Positions 36,510-45,247 of a DNA stretch of 64,000 nucleotides are shown here, piece after piece. The stretch is from Ferrimicrobium sp. Its GTDB lineage: Bacteria; Actinomycetota; Acidimicrobiia; Acidimicrobiales; Acidimicrobiaceae. The stretch is from contig NZ_DAHVNP010000070.1 of NCBI RefSeq assembly GCF_027319265.1, positions 62,001-126,000 of the forward strand, written 5' to 3'. A program made the translations under genes and the position numbers. The notes beneath the pieces are model-generated. The model did not search any database, was not told the DNA's origin, and saw only the letters and a program-made list of their open reading frames with translations. Position 1 is the stretch's first letter; every line of letters begins with the position of its first letter.

Positions 36510-37488
36510 TATTCTACGCCCGATCTTTGACCTGCTCGCAGGCATTATCACGTTCTGGTATGCACTGATACCGAGCTATGGCATCGCGATATCACTCTTA
36601 ACCATCACGGTCATGGTGGCGATCTCCCCGTTGACTATCAAGAGTACGAAATCAATGCTCCAGATGCAGGCGATCCAGCCAAAAATCAAGGAACTGCAGA
36701 AGCAGTTCAAGGGCGATCGCCAGGGTCTAGCCGAGGCCCAGCAAGCCCTTTTTAAGGAGAACAAAGTCTCCCCTGCCGGTGGCTGTCTGCCGATGTTGCT
36801 CCAGTTTCCGTTGTTGATCGTGATGTATGACGTCATCCGAGGGCTCACCAACACCGTGAAGACCGCTCACGGGATCGTCGCCTCACCGAAGTACATCATC
36901 CATTCCAGCTTGCTGTACAAACATTTGGTGCTTGACCACGGCGTGATGAAGTTTTTGGGGCTGAACCTCACACTGACCGCGTTGCATCTGCACCTCGGTT
37001 TTCTCGACTCATTGCCCTATTATCTCTTGGTCATTATCTCTGTCGGTCTGCAGTACCTGCAGATCAAACAGATCACCGGCAAGAACCCGGCGGCGGCAGC
37101 GGCAAACCCGATGGCGTCGAAGACCCAGCAGATCTCGACATTGGTGTTTGGCTTTATCTATCTAGACATCCCAGCTGGTGTCGTTGTCTACTTCCTCGTC
37201 TCTGGTATTTTCCGAGTCGTGCAGCAAGAGTTGATGTGGCGACACGACCCCACGCTCCGATCGCATTCAATAGAGGCACGGAGGAAGGCGTCCGAGGCCA
37301 AGCAAAACCAAGTGATCGAAGCGAGGGAGATTGTTCGCAGACCATCACCGCAACGAAATATCCTGCGCAGATTACTGCCTGGCGCTACCCCGGCGCTATC
37401 GACGGATAACAACGCAAGCCCAGTCGATCCACCAAAGCCGCGAGCGCCTCGGGATAATCGTTCCAATAAGAAGAAAAAGCGTCGCTAG
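36493..37488 (+). CDS. yidC: Membrane protein insertase YidC
   Basis: This 331-aa protein is of the actinobacterial size. It has an N-terminal TM, the hydrophilic groove region ([67 protein letters not shown]), further TM segments and a basic C-terminal tail (RSNKKKKRR) that may contact ribosomes. It starts inside the last codons of yidD. It lacks a large periplasmic domain, as in Gram-positive YidC. Confidence 0.95.
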   Translation: MNILGDILRPIFDLLAGIITFWYALIPSYGIAISLLTITVMVAISPLTIKSTKSMLQMQAIQPKIKELQKQFKGDRQGLAEAQQALFKENKVSPAGGCLPMLLQFPLLIVMYDVIRGLTNTVKTAHGIVASPKYIIHSSLLYKHLVLDHGVMKFLGLNLTLTALHLHLGFLDSLPYYLLVIISVGLQYLQIKQITGKNPAAAAANPMASKTQQISTLVFGFIYLDIPAGVVVYFLVSGIFRVVQQELMWRHDPTLRSHSIEARRKASEAKQNQVIEAREIVRRPSPQRNILRRLLPGATPALSTDNNASPVDPPKPRAPRDNRSNKKKKRR

Positions 37489-37553
37489 TCTATCTTCTAG
37501 CTGATGGGGCTGTGATGGCCAAAAAATAGAGAGACAAGGAGCTAACTGCTGCA

Positions 37554-38453
37554 ATGGAGTGGATTGAAACCACTGGTAAGGATCTCGATGAGGCGAAGGA
37601 ACTCGCCCTCGAGCACTTAGGTGTCGAGGAGAGTGAAATCGAGTTTGAGGTCTTGGATGAAGGACGCTCTAGTTTTCTAGGGTTTGGTAGGAAGTCGGCG
37701 CGTATTCGAGCCCGACTCCGCCCGTCGTTCCCCAATCCAAAACGTGAGCGCAAGCCGAGGAAACCACGGCAACAGAGCGCAGGCACGACCTCGTCACTAT
37801 CGCCTGTATCAAACAGCGAGGCTTCGAGCGATAAAATCGAAAAGCCCAGGGCTGAGAGGCCACGAACCGAGAGACCAAAGGAGTCAAAGAAAGTGGAATC
37901 AGAGGAGAATGCCGCGCCGCGAGCTGAGCGTGAGGAAGTCAGTAGGGTCGAGCTCGCCAATGCAGCTCAAGAGTTTCTTGCCGGTCTCATGCATGAGTTC
38001 GGGCTTTCTGGCGAGGTGACGGTAACGCATCTCGACGATGAGTCTATGGAGCTTGAGATCAACGGTGAAGGGCTCGGTTCGCTTGTTGGCCCACGCGGCA
38101 GTGTATTGACCGCCGTACAAGAGGTGACGCGGTCGGTGGTGCAGACACGGGCTGGTGAGGGAGCTGGCCGTGTCGGCGTGGATATCGCTGGCTACCGCCA
38201 GAAGCGGCGTGAGGCTCTCGAGAAGTTCGCACGAGATCAGGCCGCGAAGGTTCGTGAGACCGGTGAAGAGTTGGTCTTTGAAGAGATGTCCGCCCCGGAT
38301 CGCAAGATTATTCATGACACGGTTGCCGAGATCGCGGAGGTCGCTACCCGTTCCGAGGGTGACGAGCCGCATCGCTACGTCGTGATGTTCCGCGAGGGGC
38401 CAATGAGTCAGGAATCCGATGATGATGGAGCGACTGCAAGAGTCGATTCATAA
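37554..38453 (+). CDS. jag: RNA-binding protein Jag (KhpB)
   Basis: This 299-aa protein has an N-terminal Jag_N domain (MEWIETTGKDLDEAKELALEHLGVEESEIEFEVLDEGRSSFLGFGRKSARI), a long charged, disordered linker (Arg/Pro/Glu/Ser), a KH-like motif (GEGLGSLVGPRGSVLTAVQEVTRSVV) and a C-terminal R3H-like region (MSAPDRKIIHDTVAEI). It binds RNA in relatives and affects cell division. The end overlaps rsmG. Confidence 0.93.
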   Translation: MEWIETTGKDLDEAKELALEHLGVEESEIEFEVLDEGRSSFLGFGRKSARIRARLRPSFPNPKRERKPRKPRQQSAGTTSSLSPVSNSEASSDKIEKPRAERPRTERPKESKKVESEENAAPRAEREEVSRVELANAAQEFLAGLMHEFGLSGEVTVTHLDDESMELEINGEGLGSLVGPRGSVLTAVQEVTRSVVQTRAGEGAGRVGVDIAGYRQKRREALEKFARDQAAKVRETGEELVFEEMSAPDRKIIHDTVAEIAEVATRSEGDEPHRYVVMFREGPMSQESDDDGATARVDS

Positions 38454-39036
38454 GGCACAGGCGTGGGGTTTTATAGGTGGAGATATTGATCTCCACCTTG
38501 ACCACTCCCACGCTTTTGTCGAAGTTCTCCAGAGCTTGGGGTTCGCCGAAGAGTCAGGAGTGGATCTTGGTAGCGGAGGTGGACTACCGAGTCTTATTCT
38601 CCTTTCTGAGCTTCCATCCATTCGTTTGACCTTGGTGGAAGTGATGATCAAGAGAGCGAACTTTCTAGAGACTACCATCGATGAGGCGGGCTTCGGGGAA
38701 CGGGCTCACGTCGTCATACGTCGAGCAGAGGAGCTGGCACACGACGCTGAGCATCGCGAGCGATACGGATTCGTGACCGCGCGCAGTTTTGCGAGCCCAG
38801 CGGTCACCGCCGAAGTCGCCACCGGGTTTTTGCGGCCTGGTGGTAAGGTTATCGTCTCTGAACCGCCGGAGTCGACGGGCGAGCGGTGGCCAGCAGACGG
38901 ACTTGCACTCCTCGGGTTGAGCTTATCCCAGGTCTATCAAGGACGTTATAGTTTTGCGGTGCTCGCGAAGTCCCACGCATGTGATCGTCGGTATCCGCGA
39001 CGATCCGGTAAGGCTTGGAAGCAGCCGTTGTTTTAA
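38419..39036 (+). CDS. rsmG: 16S rRNA (guanine-527-N7)-methyltransferase RsmG
   Basis: This 205-aa Rossmann-fold SAM methyltransferase has the motif I-like VDLGSGGGLPSLIL, then LVEVMIKRANFLE and VTARSFASPAV. It modifies G527 of 16S rRNA. The start lies inside jag; ATG at 38419 and two following ATGs are all possible. It is slightly shorter than many homologues at the N-terminus. After the stop the same frame stays open for 180 codons, described next. Confidence 0.92.
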   Translation: MMMERLQESIHKAQAWGFIGGDIDLHLDHSHAFVEVLQSLGFAEESGVDLGSGGGLPSLILLSELPSIRLTLVEVMIKRANFLETTIDEAGFGERAHVVIRRAEELAHDAEHRERYGFVTARSFASPAVTAEVATGFLRPGGKVIVSEPPESTGERWPADGLALLGLSLSQVYQGRYSFAVLAKSHACDRRYPRRSGKAWKQPLF

Positions 39037-39156
39037 GGCTCAGATGAGCTGAGGCTTGACTCCCCCACTCTGGGGATCGATGAGCACCAGCAGCCCGGAC
39101 CGGTTGGCTCCCGGATCGCAGAGATTGCGCGTTTCGGGGCACATGGTGAGCCGGGT

Positions 39157-39576
39157 TTGCGAAAAATGCCCGTCACCCAAGCTGATCCAGCACCAGCTGG
39201 ATGTGCGATGGAAGATTCCAGCGGACGTTATGGGTACTTTGAGGTTGGTCCCGTATGTCCCTCCTGCGACTCTTTGGTAACTGGGTGCGCCTCCTCAGCA
39301 AGGCTACTATCCCGGCAGAGGACCATCGACTGCGCTCCCCTACCCTCTACCCTAGGCGAGGAAGTCTTGGTGAGTGCGACGGGAGCACGCCAAAGGGAGA
39401 TCTCCGACGCACCGCCGTTCTTAGGGCGTGGTTTGCAAGGAATGGAGAAGCGATCCGGGCCCTTCTGGGTACGTCTGAGTGGGTACACTGCACCATTGTT
39501 GCTAGCACTGCCAGATGCGCTCGTTGAGAACGTTGTCCCGATAGGAGGTTTGCGGGGGGAACGGGCTTGCGCGTGA
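39157..39576 (+). CDS. Hypothetical Cys-containing protein (doubtful)
   Basis: A 139-aa frame from ATG at 39157 contains VGPVCPSCDSLVTGC and a hydrophobic end (LSGYTAPLLLALPDALVENVV). The frame is already open from just after the rsmG stop (39037). No ribosome site precedes the ATG and no homologue is recognised, and competing frames are open on both strands. It may be a genuine lineage-specific gene or chance. Confidence 0.3.
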   Translation: MRKMPVTQADPAPAGCAMEDSSGRYGYFEVGPVCPSCDSLVTGCASSARLLSRQRTIDCAPLPSTLGEEVLVSATGARQREISDAPPFLGRGLQGMEKRSGPFWVRLSGYTAPLLLALPDALVENVVPIGGLRGERACA

Positions 39577-40113
39577 TGAGGGGGCGTAGGTTCTCATCAG
39601 GACTGCTGTGACTGATCTCGATGGTGATGGTAGGCGTGGGGATCGAGTCTCTTCACGCGTCGACATCCGCGGGCATCCGGTACGGAGAGGGGTCCACTGG
39701 CGGCTTTAGGGCAGTCCTGTAGGTCGCTATATGTCCCCTGCAGGATGGGTGGTTTGCCCAGGCTGTGGGCAGGGCATCGGGATGTTCGAGCCTGTACAAC
39801 GGTGCACGGTGAGGTCATGGGTTTGCTGTCAAGGTGAAATGGGGTTCGCGACTGAGGCAGGTTGGCAGCGTACCGACTGCAGTTACGTCGCATCCGTAGA
39901 ACGATCTTATTGCGGCTGTTCGGCGGGGATAAGGGTGATCTATGGGTGTTGAGGATCCGTAATGGTGGGACGAGCGAGACCACCGCACCAGGGTGACGGG
40001 CCAGCTCCGTGTTCGCGGAGAGGGGTATTCTTGTGAGCGAGGTACTAAGGTAGGTCAATGGTTTTCTTTCGATCGGTGCCACGTGGGACAGGATCGGTGA
40101 GAGGTCATGGTGG
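39577..40113. other. Intergenic region upstream of parS/parA
   Basis: No supported gene is present. The plus strand has several short open frames with no motif. The segment ends in the parS site and probably carries the parAB promoter. Confidence 0.4.
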
Positions 40114-40127
40114 GTTTCACGTGAAAC
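40114..40127. promoter_or_regulatory. parS centromere site
   Basis: GTTTCACGTGAAAC is the perfect palindromic core of the ParB-binding parS consensus (TGTTTCACGTGAAACA). The outer pair here is G at 40113 and A at 40128, so 15 of 16 consensus bases match. It lies 38 bp before parA. It is the only copy I found in the window. Confidence 0.92.
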
Positions 40128-40164
40128 AGACCGAACGGTGTAGTGATAGAGTGAGGGAGGTTGC

Positions 40165-40935
40165 GTGGTGAGCGAGGGAGCAAGAGTGATTGCGCTGGCG
40201 AACCAAAAGGGTGGGGTTGGGAAGACAACGACGGCGGTAAATCTCTCAGCTGCACTCGCAGAGCTTGGCCATCGAGTGCTCGTGCTCGACCTCGATCCGC
40301 AGGGTAACGCGACCACTGGATTGGGTGTGAGCCCCAGGGAGCTCGAATACTCTGTCTACGACGTGCTGATGAAGGACGAGCCGATGGAGAATGTGGTAGA
40401 GGCCACGATGGTGGCAAACCTCTTCCTTTGCCCTGCCACCATCGATCTAGCTGGTGCGGAGATAGAGCTGGTGTCGGCGTTCTCTCGTGAGCTACGGCTT
40501 CGCAGGGCACTAGATGCGGTGCGCGAGGACTTTGACTATGTGGTGATTGACTGTCCCCCATCGTTGGGCTTGCTCACCATCAATGCACTGTCAGCGGCAG
40601 ACACAGTGATGGTTCCGATTCAGTGTGAATATTATGCGCTAGAGGGGCTTTCGCAACTGTTTCGGAACGTGGGGCTGATCCAGGCGTCACTCAATCCTTC
40701 CCTCACAATTGATTACGTGGTAATGACGATGTATGACGCGCGTACGAATCTTGCTGAGCAAGTGGTACGCGAGGTGCGCGAGTACTGTGGTGATAAAGTC
40801 TGTAGCACGATCATTCCACGCACTGTTCGTCTCTCCGAGGCACCCTCCTTCGGTAAGCCAATCACGGTGTTCGATCCTGGGTCTCGAGGGGCGATTGCCT
40901 ACCGACATCTCGCGAAGGAAGTGACCCATGGCTAG
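40165..40935 (+). CDS. parA: Chromosome partitioning ATPase ParA (Soj)
   Basis: This 256-aa protein has a deviant Walker A at the N-terminus (NQKGGVGKTTTAVNLSAALAELGHRVLVLDLDPQGNATTGLG), Walker A' DLDPQGN, and Walker B YVVIDCPPSLG. It binds DNA with ATP and moves ParB-parS complexes. Both GTG at 40165 and GTG at 40168 fit GGGAGG upstream. It overlaps parB by 8 bp. The chromosomal type fits the parS site and oriC proximity. Confidence 0.96.
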   Translation: MVSEGARVIALANQKGGVGKTTTAVNLSAALAELGHRVLVLDLDPQGNATTGLGVSPRELEYSVYDVLMKDEPMENVVEATMVANLFLCPATIDLAGAEIELVSAFSRELRLRRALDAVREDFDYVVIDCPPSLGLLTINALSAADTVMVPIQCEYYALEGLSQLFRNVGLIQASLNPSLTIDYVVMTMYDARTNLAEQVVREVREYCGDKVCSTIIPRTVRLSEAPSFGKPITVFDPGSRGAIAYRHLAKEVTHG

Positions 40936-41836
40936 GCAATCAGGGTTGGGTAAGGGGCTTGGAGCGCTAATCCCGGTGCCAAGCGAGCGTTTTGCTGAGG
41001 GTATGCAAGAGATTCCCATCGGCATGGTTCGCCCCAATCGTTTCCAGCCGCGCAAGGCCTTTTCCGATGAGGGGTTAGCGGCGCTTGCTCTCTCGATCGC
41101 CGAGTTGGGAGTCTTGCAACCGATTCTGGTGCGACGGCACGATGATGGGTTTGAATTGGTAGCGGGGGAGCGGCGCTGGCAGGCAGCGCAGCGCGCGGGC
41201 TTGACGACGATTCCAGCAGTGATTCAGGACCGGGATGATCTTTCTTCGCTTCAGGCAGCGGTGGTGGAGAATTTACATCGTGAGGATCTGAACGCTTTGG
41301 AGGAGGCTGCTGCATATCGACAGTTGATCGATGACTTTGGTCTCACCCATGAAGTAGTTGCACAACGTGTGGGTAAGAGTAGGTCTGCGGTATCGAACGC
41401 TCTGCGTCTTTTGCAACTACCATCGAGCGTACAACGCCGTCTGGTTGACGGTTCCCTCTCGGCAGGCCATGCGCGGGCATTGCTCGGTTCGCCAGACCGC
41501 AAGCTCCAAGAGCAGTTGGCGGATACCATTGTCGATGGTGCTCTGAGTGTTCGTGAAGCTGAGGAGCTCGTCCGACGTAGCACTGGTGAGGTTCAGCCAG
41601 GTACGGGAGCCAGCGTGCTCCAAGAGAGCTCTCGTGGGGATCGAGGCATGCCTGTAGGCAATGTCCGCCCTGCGGTGGTGGTAGAGGTAGAACGATTGCT
41701 CTCTGAGACGTTGTTGACTTCGGTGGCGATTGAGGTCAAAAAGACGGGTTCAGGGGTGGTGAGGATCGATTTTGCTGATCTGTCTGACCTGCATCGGATC
41801 GCCTCCGCGATCGTGGACCCAGGGTTTGAGTCTTAA
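40928..41836 (+). CDS. parB: Chromosome partitioning protein ParB (Spo0J)
   Basis: This 302-aa protein begins MARQSGLGKGLGALIP, followed by the CTP-binding ParB domain (IPIGMVRPNRFQPRKAFSDEGLAALALSIAELGVLQPILVRR and GERRWQAAQRAGL), with catalytic-type VVENLHREDLNALEEA, and an HTH region (EVVAQRVGKSRSAVSNALRLLQLP). It loads at parS and slides as a CTP clamp. It is co-transcribed with parA. Confidence 0.96.
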   Translation: MARQSGLGKGLGALIPVPSERFAEGMQEIPIGMVRPNRFQPRKAFSDEGLAALALSIAELGVLQPILVRRHDDGFELVAGERRWQAAQRAGLTTIPAVIQDRDDLSSLQAAVVENLHREDLNALEEAAAYRQLIDDFGLTHEVVAQRVGKSRSAVSNALRLLQLPSSVQRRLVDGSLSAGHARALLGSPDRKLQEQLADTIVDGALSVREAEELVRRSTGEVQPGTGASVLQESSRGDRGMPVGNVRPAVVVEVERLLSETLLTSVAIEVKKTGSGVVRIDFADLSDLHRIASAIVDPGFES

Positions 41837-41927
41837 TTGAGGGTTTGATCGAGGTTCAAGATGAGGGTTGTACACAGCTGTGCATAAGGTTGTGGATGAA
41901 GCACCCGTAGTCTGTGCGTAACCTGAG

Positions 41928-43316
41928 TTAGGCGTCGTGAGACTGCTGCTGCCACCAGGCAAGGAGGCGCTCGATGGCTTGGTCTCGCTGAAGTGGACCC
42001 TCGTCCAGTTCGGTCTCGAGGAGAAAGGCCAAGGCCTTTCCGACGGCCGGTGATGGTGGGATCTGGAGCAGCTCCATGATGGCTAGTCCGTCCAAAGGGG
42101 GGCGCAACGAGGCAAGGGCCTCTGCTTCCTGAAGGCGCATCACCCGTTGTTTGAACTCTTCCATTCGCCTCGTCATCGCTTGAAGCTTGTGTTGATTGCG
42201 AGTCGTGGCGTCACACACGGTGAGCTCGTTGAGGTCGTCGTAGAGCTCGCCGGCGTCGCGGACGTAGCGACGGACGGCGGAGTCGGTCCAGCCATTCTCA
42301 TAACCATGGAAACGAAGATGGAGAGCGACGAGTTTGGCGACCTCCTGGGTGAGGTCTTTCGGGTAGCGGAGGTCTGTCATGATGGCGGTCGTCATTCTCG
42401 CACCGACGACGTCGTGAAAATGAAAGGTGACACCGTCGGGGCCGATCGCCCGGGTCTTGGGTTTGGCGATATCATGGAGGAGAGCGGCCAGGCGGAGGCG
42501 GAGGCGGGGTGAGCATTTCTGCACCACGGCGATGGTGTGGGCAAGAACGTCTTTATGGTGATGCACTGGGTCCTGCTCGAGGCGGAGGTTGGCGAGCGCC
42601 GGCAAAAAGTTGCTGGCAAGCGGAGTGTTGACGAGGAATTGAAGACCGCGGGTGGGGTTGGGTATAGTCAGCAGACGGTTCAGCTCATCGCGGATTCTTT
42701 CACGCGAAAGAATGTCGAGACGAGGCGCGAGTAGTTCGATAGTTTCGAGCATCTCTGGTTCCGGCACGAGATCAAAGCGTGCGATGAAACGAGCAGCCCG
42801 CAGCATACGGAGTGGGTCCTCGCTAAAAGAGGTGGTAGGGGATACCGGTGTGCGCAAACGGTGGGCAAGGAGGTCTTCAAGACCGTGATAGGGGTCGATC
42901 AAGCGTGGTTCCTTCGCGGTTAGCTCGAGAGCCATAGCGTTGATGGTGAAGTCGCGACGTGCGAGGTCGTCCTGGAGTGAGGTCGAAAAAGTCACGTGGG
43001 GTTTGCGACTCGTATCGACGTAGGCTTCCGCTCGGTGGGTCGTGATCTCTAACCGCAAGTCCTGCAGTGAACAGGCGATTGTCCCGAAGCGCTCACCGGC
43101 TCGATTGACTGAGTGTACCAGCCCCGCCAGATTTGAACGTATCTCGTCGGGTTCAGCGTCGGTGGTGAGGTCGACGTCGGTGAAGGCATCGACGTCGCCA
43201 AGAAGCAGATCACGGATGATGCCGCCGACAAGGTAGAGCCGAAAGCCACGCTCCGAAAATCGTGCCGCAATGGGTTCAAGTGTGTGAATAACAGGTTCGA
43301 AGCGGTTAGGGATCAC
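41928..43316 (-). CDS. pcnA: CCA tRNA nucleotidyltransferase with HD domain
   Basis: This 462-aa protein has the class II polymerase-beta-type head: LYLVGGIIRDLLLG, then FTDVDLTTDAEPDEI with the catalytic Asp pair, RRDFTINAMA, and the HD region with H and D (HHKDVLAHTIAVVQ, LAALLHDIAKP). It adds CCA to tRNA 3' ends. It lies in the mycobacterial order next to the parB side. Start ATG at 43316. tRNA-Ile in this window lacks an encoded CCA, which this enzyme would supply. Confidence 0.93.
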   Translation of the reverse strand: MIPNRFEPVIHTLEPIAARFSERGFRLYLVGGIIRDLLLGDVDAFTDVDLTTDAEPDEIRSNLAGLVHSVNRAGERFGTIACSLQDLRLEITTHRAEAYVDTSRKPHVTFSTSLQDDLARRDFTINAMALELTAKEPRLIDPYHGLEDLLAHRLRTPVSPTTSFSEDPLRMLRAARFIARFDLVPEPEMLETIELLAPRLDILSRERIRDELNRLLTIPNPTRGLQFLVNTPLASNFLPALANLRLEQDPVHHHKDVLAHTIAVVQKCSPRLRLRLAALLHDIAKPKTRAIGPDGVTFHFHDVVGARMTTAIMTDLRYPKDLTQEVAKLVALHLRFHGYENGWTDSAVRRYVRDAGELYDDLNELTVCDATTRNQHKLQAMTRRMEEFKQRVMRLQEAEALASLRPPLDGLAIMELLQIPPSPAVGKALAFLLETELDEGPLQRDQAIERLLAWWQQQSHDA

Positions 43317-43372
43317 TCAGCGGACATTCCTATCGTTGGTCTATGGGTTCGTCTGATCGGAGAGATGGCGCA

Positions 43373-44410
43373 TCAACGCGGTGGCACGTCATCGCCACGG
43401 GCCAGGAGCGTCTCTTGACGCATCCTTGCCAGGGTTGAGACGATCTCGTCCTCAACGACTCCCGGTGGGTCGGCTGGATCAAGGCGTCTCGAGACACCAA
43501 GTAACGCTTCGATGGATGCCTCCGTCGATTCCGCCAAGGCAGCGAGATTGTAACCACCCTCAAGAAAAGCCACCGTTTTCCCGTGCGGTACGAACTGGAG
43601 AGCCCACTGAGTCAGATGGTAGTAGTCGTTCGCTCCGTAACCGAGATCGGTGAGCGGATCATCGCGGTGGCCATCAAAACCTGCTGAGATCAGCAGCCAG
43701 GTTGGAGCAAAAGTAGTGATCACTGGCGCAGCGATCGTGTCGAGGGCAGCGAGAGCCGTTGCTCCGGTGGTGCGCGGTGGTAACGGGATGTTGATGGTAG
43801 TCCCGATCGCTGCGCCCTCTCCGACCTCGAATACCTTGCCGGTACCAGGATACAGAGGGTACTGGTGGATCGATACATAGAGGACAGAGGGCTGCGAGTA
43901 GAAAATGTCTTGCGTGCCATTGCCATGATGGGCATCGATATCCACGATGAGTACCTTCTCACCCTGGTCAACGAGTCGCTGAGCCGCTACGGCAATGTTG
44001 TTAAAGAGGCAGAACCCCATGGACGTATCAGTGGTTGCATGGTGTCCTGGAGGCCGCACCGCGACAAAGGCTGCGTCACCCTCTCCTTGCTGGAGACGTG
44101 TGATAGCGTCGAGGCCAGCGCCAGCGGCCAGCAGGGCGATATCGTAGGATTGATAACCCACTTGGGTGTCGGCATCGATCGGCCCGCCACCCATGAGGCA
44201 GAGTTGGCGAATCTCGGCGACGTGCGCGCTATCGTGCACACGAGTAACCGAGGCGGTGGCTGCTGGTGTGGGTTTGAAGGTGACGATATCATCGCGAAAA
44301 CGGTCAAGCACCGTAGCGATGACCTCAAGTCGGCTTGCTGACTCTGGATGGAAGAGACCGGTATCGTGTTCTAGGTATTCGGGATGTGTTCCGAACAGTA
44401 CGGTCATCAT
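43373..44410 (-). CDS. Histone deacetylase-family (AcuC-like) hydrolase
   Basis: The start ATG at 44410 (MMTVLFGTHPEYLEHDTGLFHPES) is where the family similarity begins. A longer open frame to 44854 shows none. The 345-aa product has the catalytic RPPGHHATTDTSMGFCLFNN, metal ligands DIDAHHGNGT and a later SAGFDGHRDDPL, all intact. Relatives deacetylate acetyl-CoA synthetase, polyamines or other small substrates. There is no obvious partner gene. Confidence 0.9.
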   Translation of the reverse strand: MMTVLFGTHPEYLEHDTGLFHPESASRLEVIATVLDRFRDDIVTFKPTPAATASVTRVHDSAHVAEIRQLCLMGGGPIDADTQVGYQSYDIALLAAGAGLDAITRLQQGEGDAAFVAVRPPGHHATTDTSMGFCLFNNIAVAAQRLVDQGEKVLIVDIDAHHGNGTQDIFYSQPSVLYVSIHQYPLYPGTGKVFEVGEGAAIGTTINIPLPPRTTGATALAALDTIAAPVITTFAPTWLLISAGFDGHRDDPLTDLGYGANDYYHLTQWALQFVPHGKTVAFLEGGYNLAALAESTEASIEALLGVSRRLDPADPPGVVEDEIVSTLARMRQETLLARGDDVPPR

Positions 44411-44527
44411 CCCATGATACCGGGTTGGTCCAGCGAGTTTGCAGGCAGGGCTACGTCGGCAACTAAGGTTTGGATGAGTGATCCTTCGCGGATGGAGGGC
44501 AACTGAAGAAAGGACCGTTGACGCTAG

Positions 44528-45247
44528 TTGGCTGCGCTGAGAAGTGTCGGTGGTATCCAAGTTCGATATTCGCCGTGGTATGGGAATTTGCAGGCGGTGC
44601 TTGTGGCGGCACCCACGCAGGTGTGGATGCGCGATCCGGAGATCCTGATGCGCGCGATAGCCGTAGGTCGGCAGATGGGTTACTCTCATTTTTTGGTGCA
44701 GGCGACAGGAGCGACACAGAAACAGGTCTTGCTCAATGCTGGATTCCGGGAGTTGGATCGACTGCATGTGCTCTTCCGAAGATGTGCGCTTCCGCTCCCT
44801 AAGGTACCGGATTCTGCCAGTATCGGCAGGCTTCATCGAGCCAGTCCACTCCACATTGAGGAGGTGATTCGGGTTGACAACGCTTGCTTTGAGCCGTTTT
44901 GGGCGATGAATCAGCTCGCACTCTCTGAGGCGGTAGCCGCAACACCAAGAAGTCGGTTTAGGGTGATGACAGTAGGCGACTCCGATGTTCTCGCGGGCTA
45001 CGCTATCTTTGGCTTAGGTGGTGGAGAAGGTTACCTGCAGAGGATCGCGGTTGATCCTCAATGGCAGGGGCGCGGCTTTGCTACTCGACTTATCGTCGAC
45101 GGACTACGGTGGGCCAAGAGGTGGAGAACACGGCGAGTTGGAGTCAATACACAACAACGTAACGAGAACGCCCTCAGACTCTACCTCAAGCTCGGTTTCG
45201 AGCAACAGGCGGAGGGTATCTCGATTTTTGAGCCTGCTTCTCCGTAG
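44528..45247 (+). CDS. GNAT acetyltransferase
   Basis: This 239-aa protein (TTG at 44528, an uncertain start) has a poorly conserved first half and a clear GNAT second half: EEVIRVDNACFEPFWAMNQLALSEAV, GYLQRIAVDPQWQGRGFATRLIVDGLRWA (CoA loop), and VNTQQRNENALRLYLKLGFEQQAEG. The acceptor is unknown. The gene overlaps the following DUF6049-like gene, so they are co-transcribed. Confidence 0.8.
   Translation: MAALRSVGGIQVRYSPWYGNLQAVLVAAPTQVWMRDPEILMRAIAVGRQMGYSHFLVQATGATQKQVLLNAGFRELDRLHVLFRRCALPLPKVPDSASIGRLHRASPLHIEEVIRVDNACFEPFWAMNQLALSEAVAATPRSRFRVMTVGDSDVLAGYAIFGLGGGEGYLQRIAVDPQWQGRGFATRLIVDGLRWAKRWRTRRVGVNTQQRNENALRLYLKLGFEQQAEGISIFEPASP

Noticed and set aside
39597-40316. A 239-aa minus-strand ORF antisense to parA
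   Set aside because: It runs across parS and into parA and has no recognisable domain. It is a shadow frame.
44411-44854. N-terminal extension of the deacetylase-like gene
   Set aside because: Similarity begins at the ATG at 44410. The upstream residues are Arg/His/Ser-rich noise with no domain.
45018-45227. N-terminal extension of the DUF6049-like gene
   Set aside because: It lies inside the acetyltransferase gene in another frame, and the signal sequence starts at 45228.
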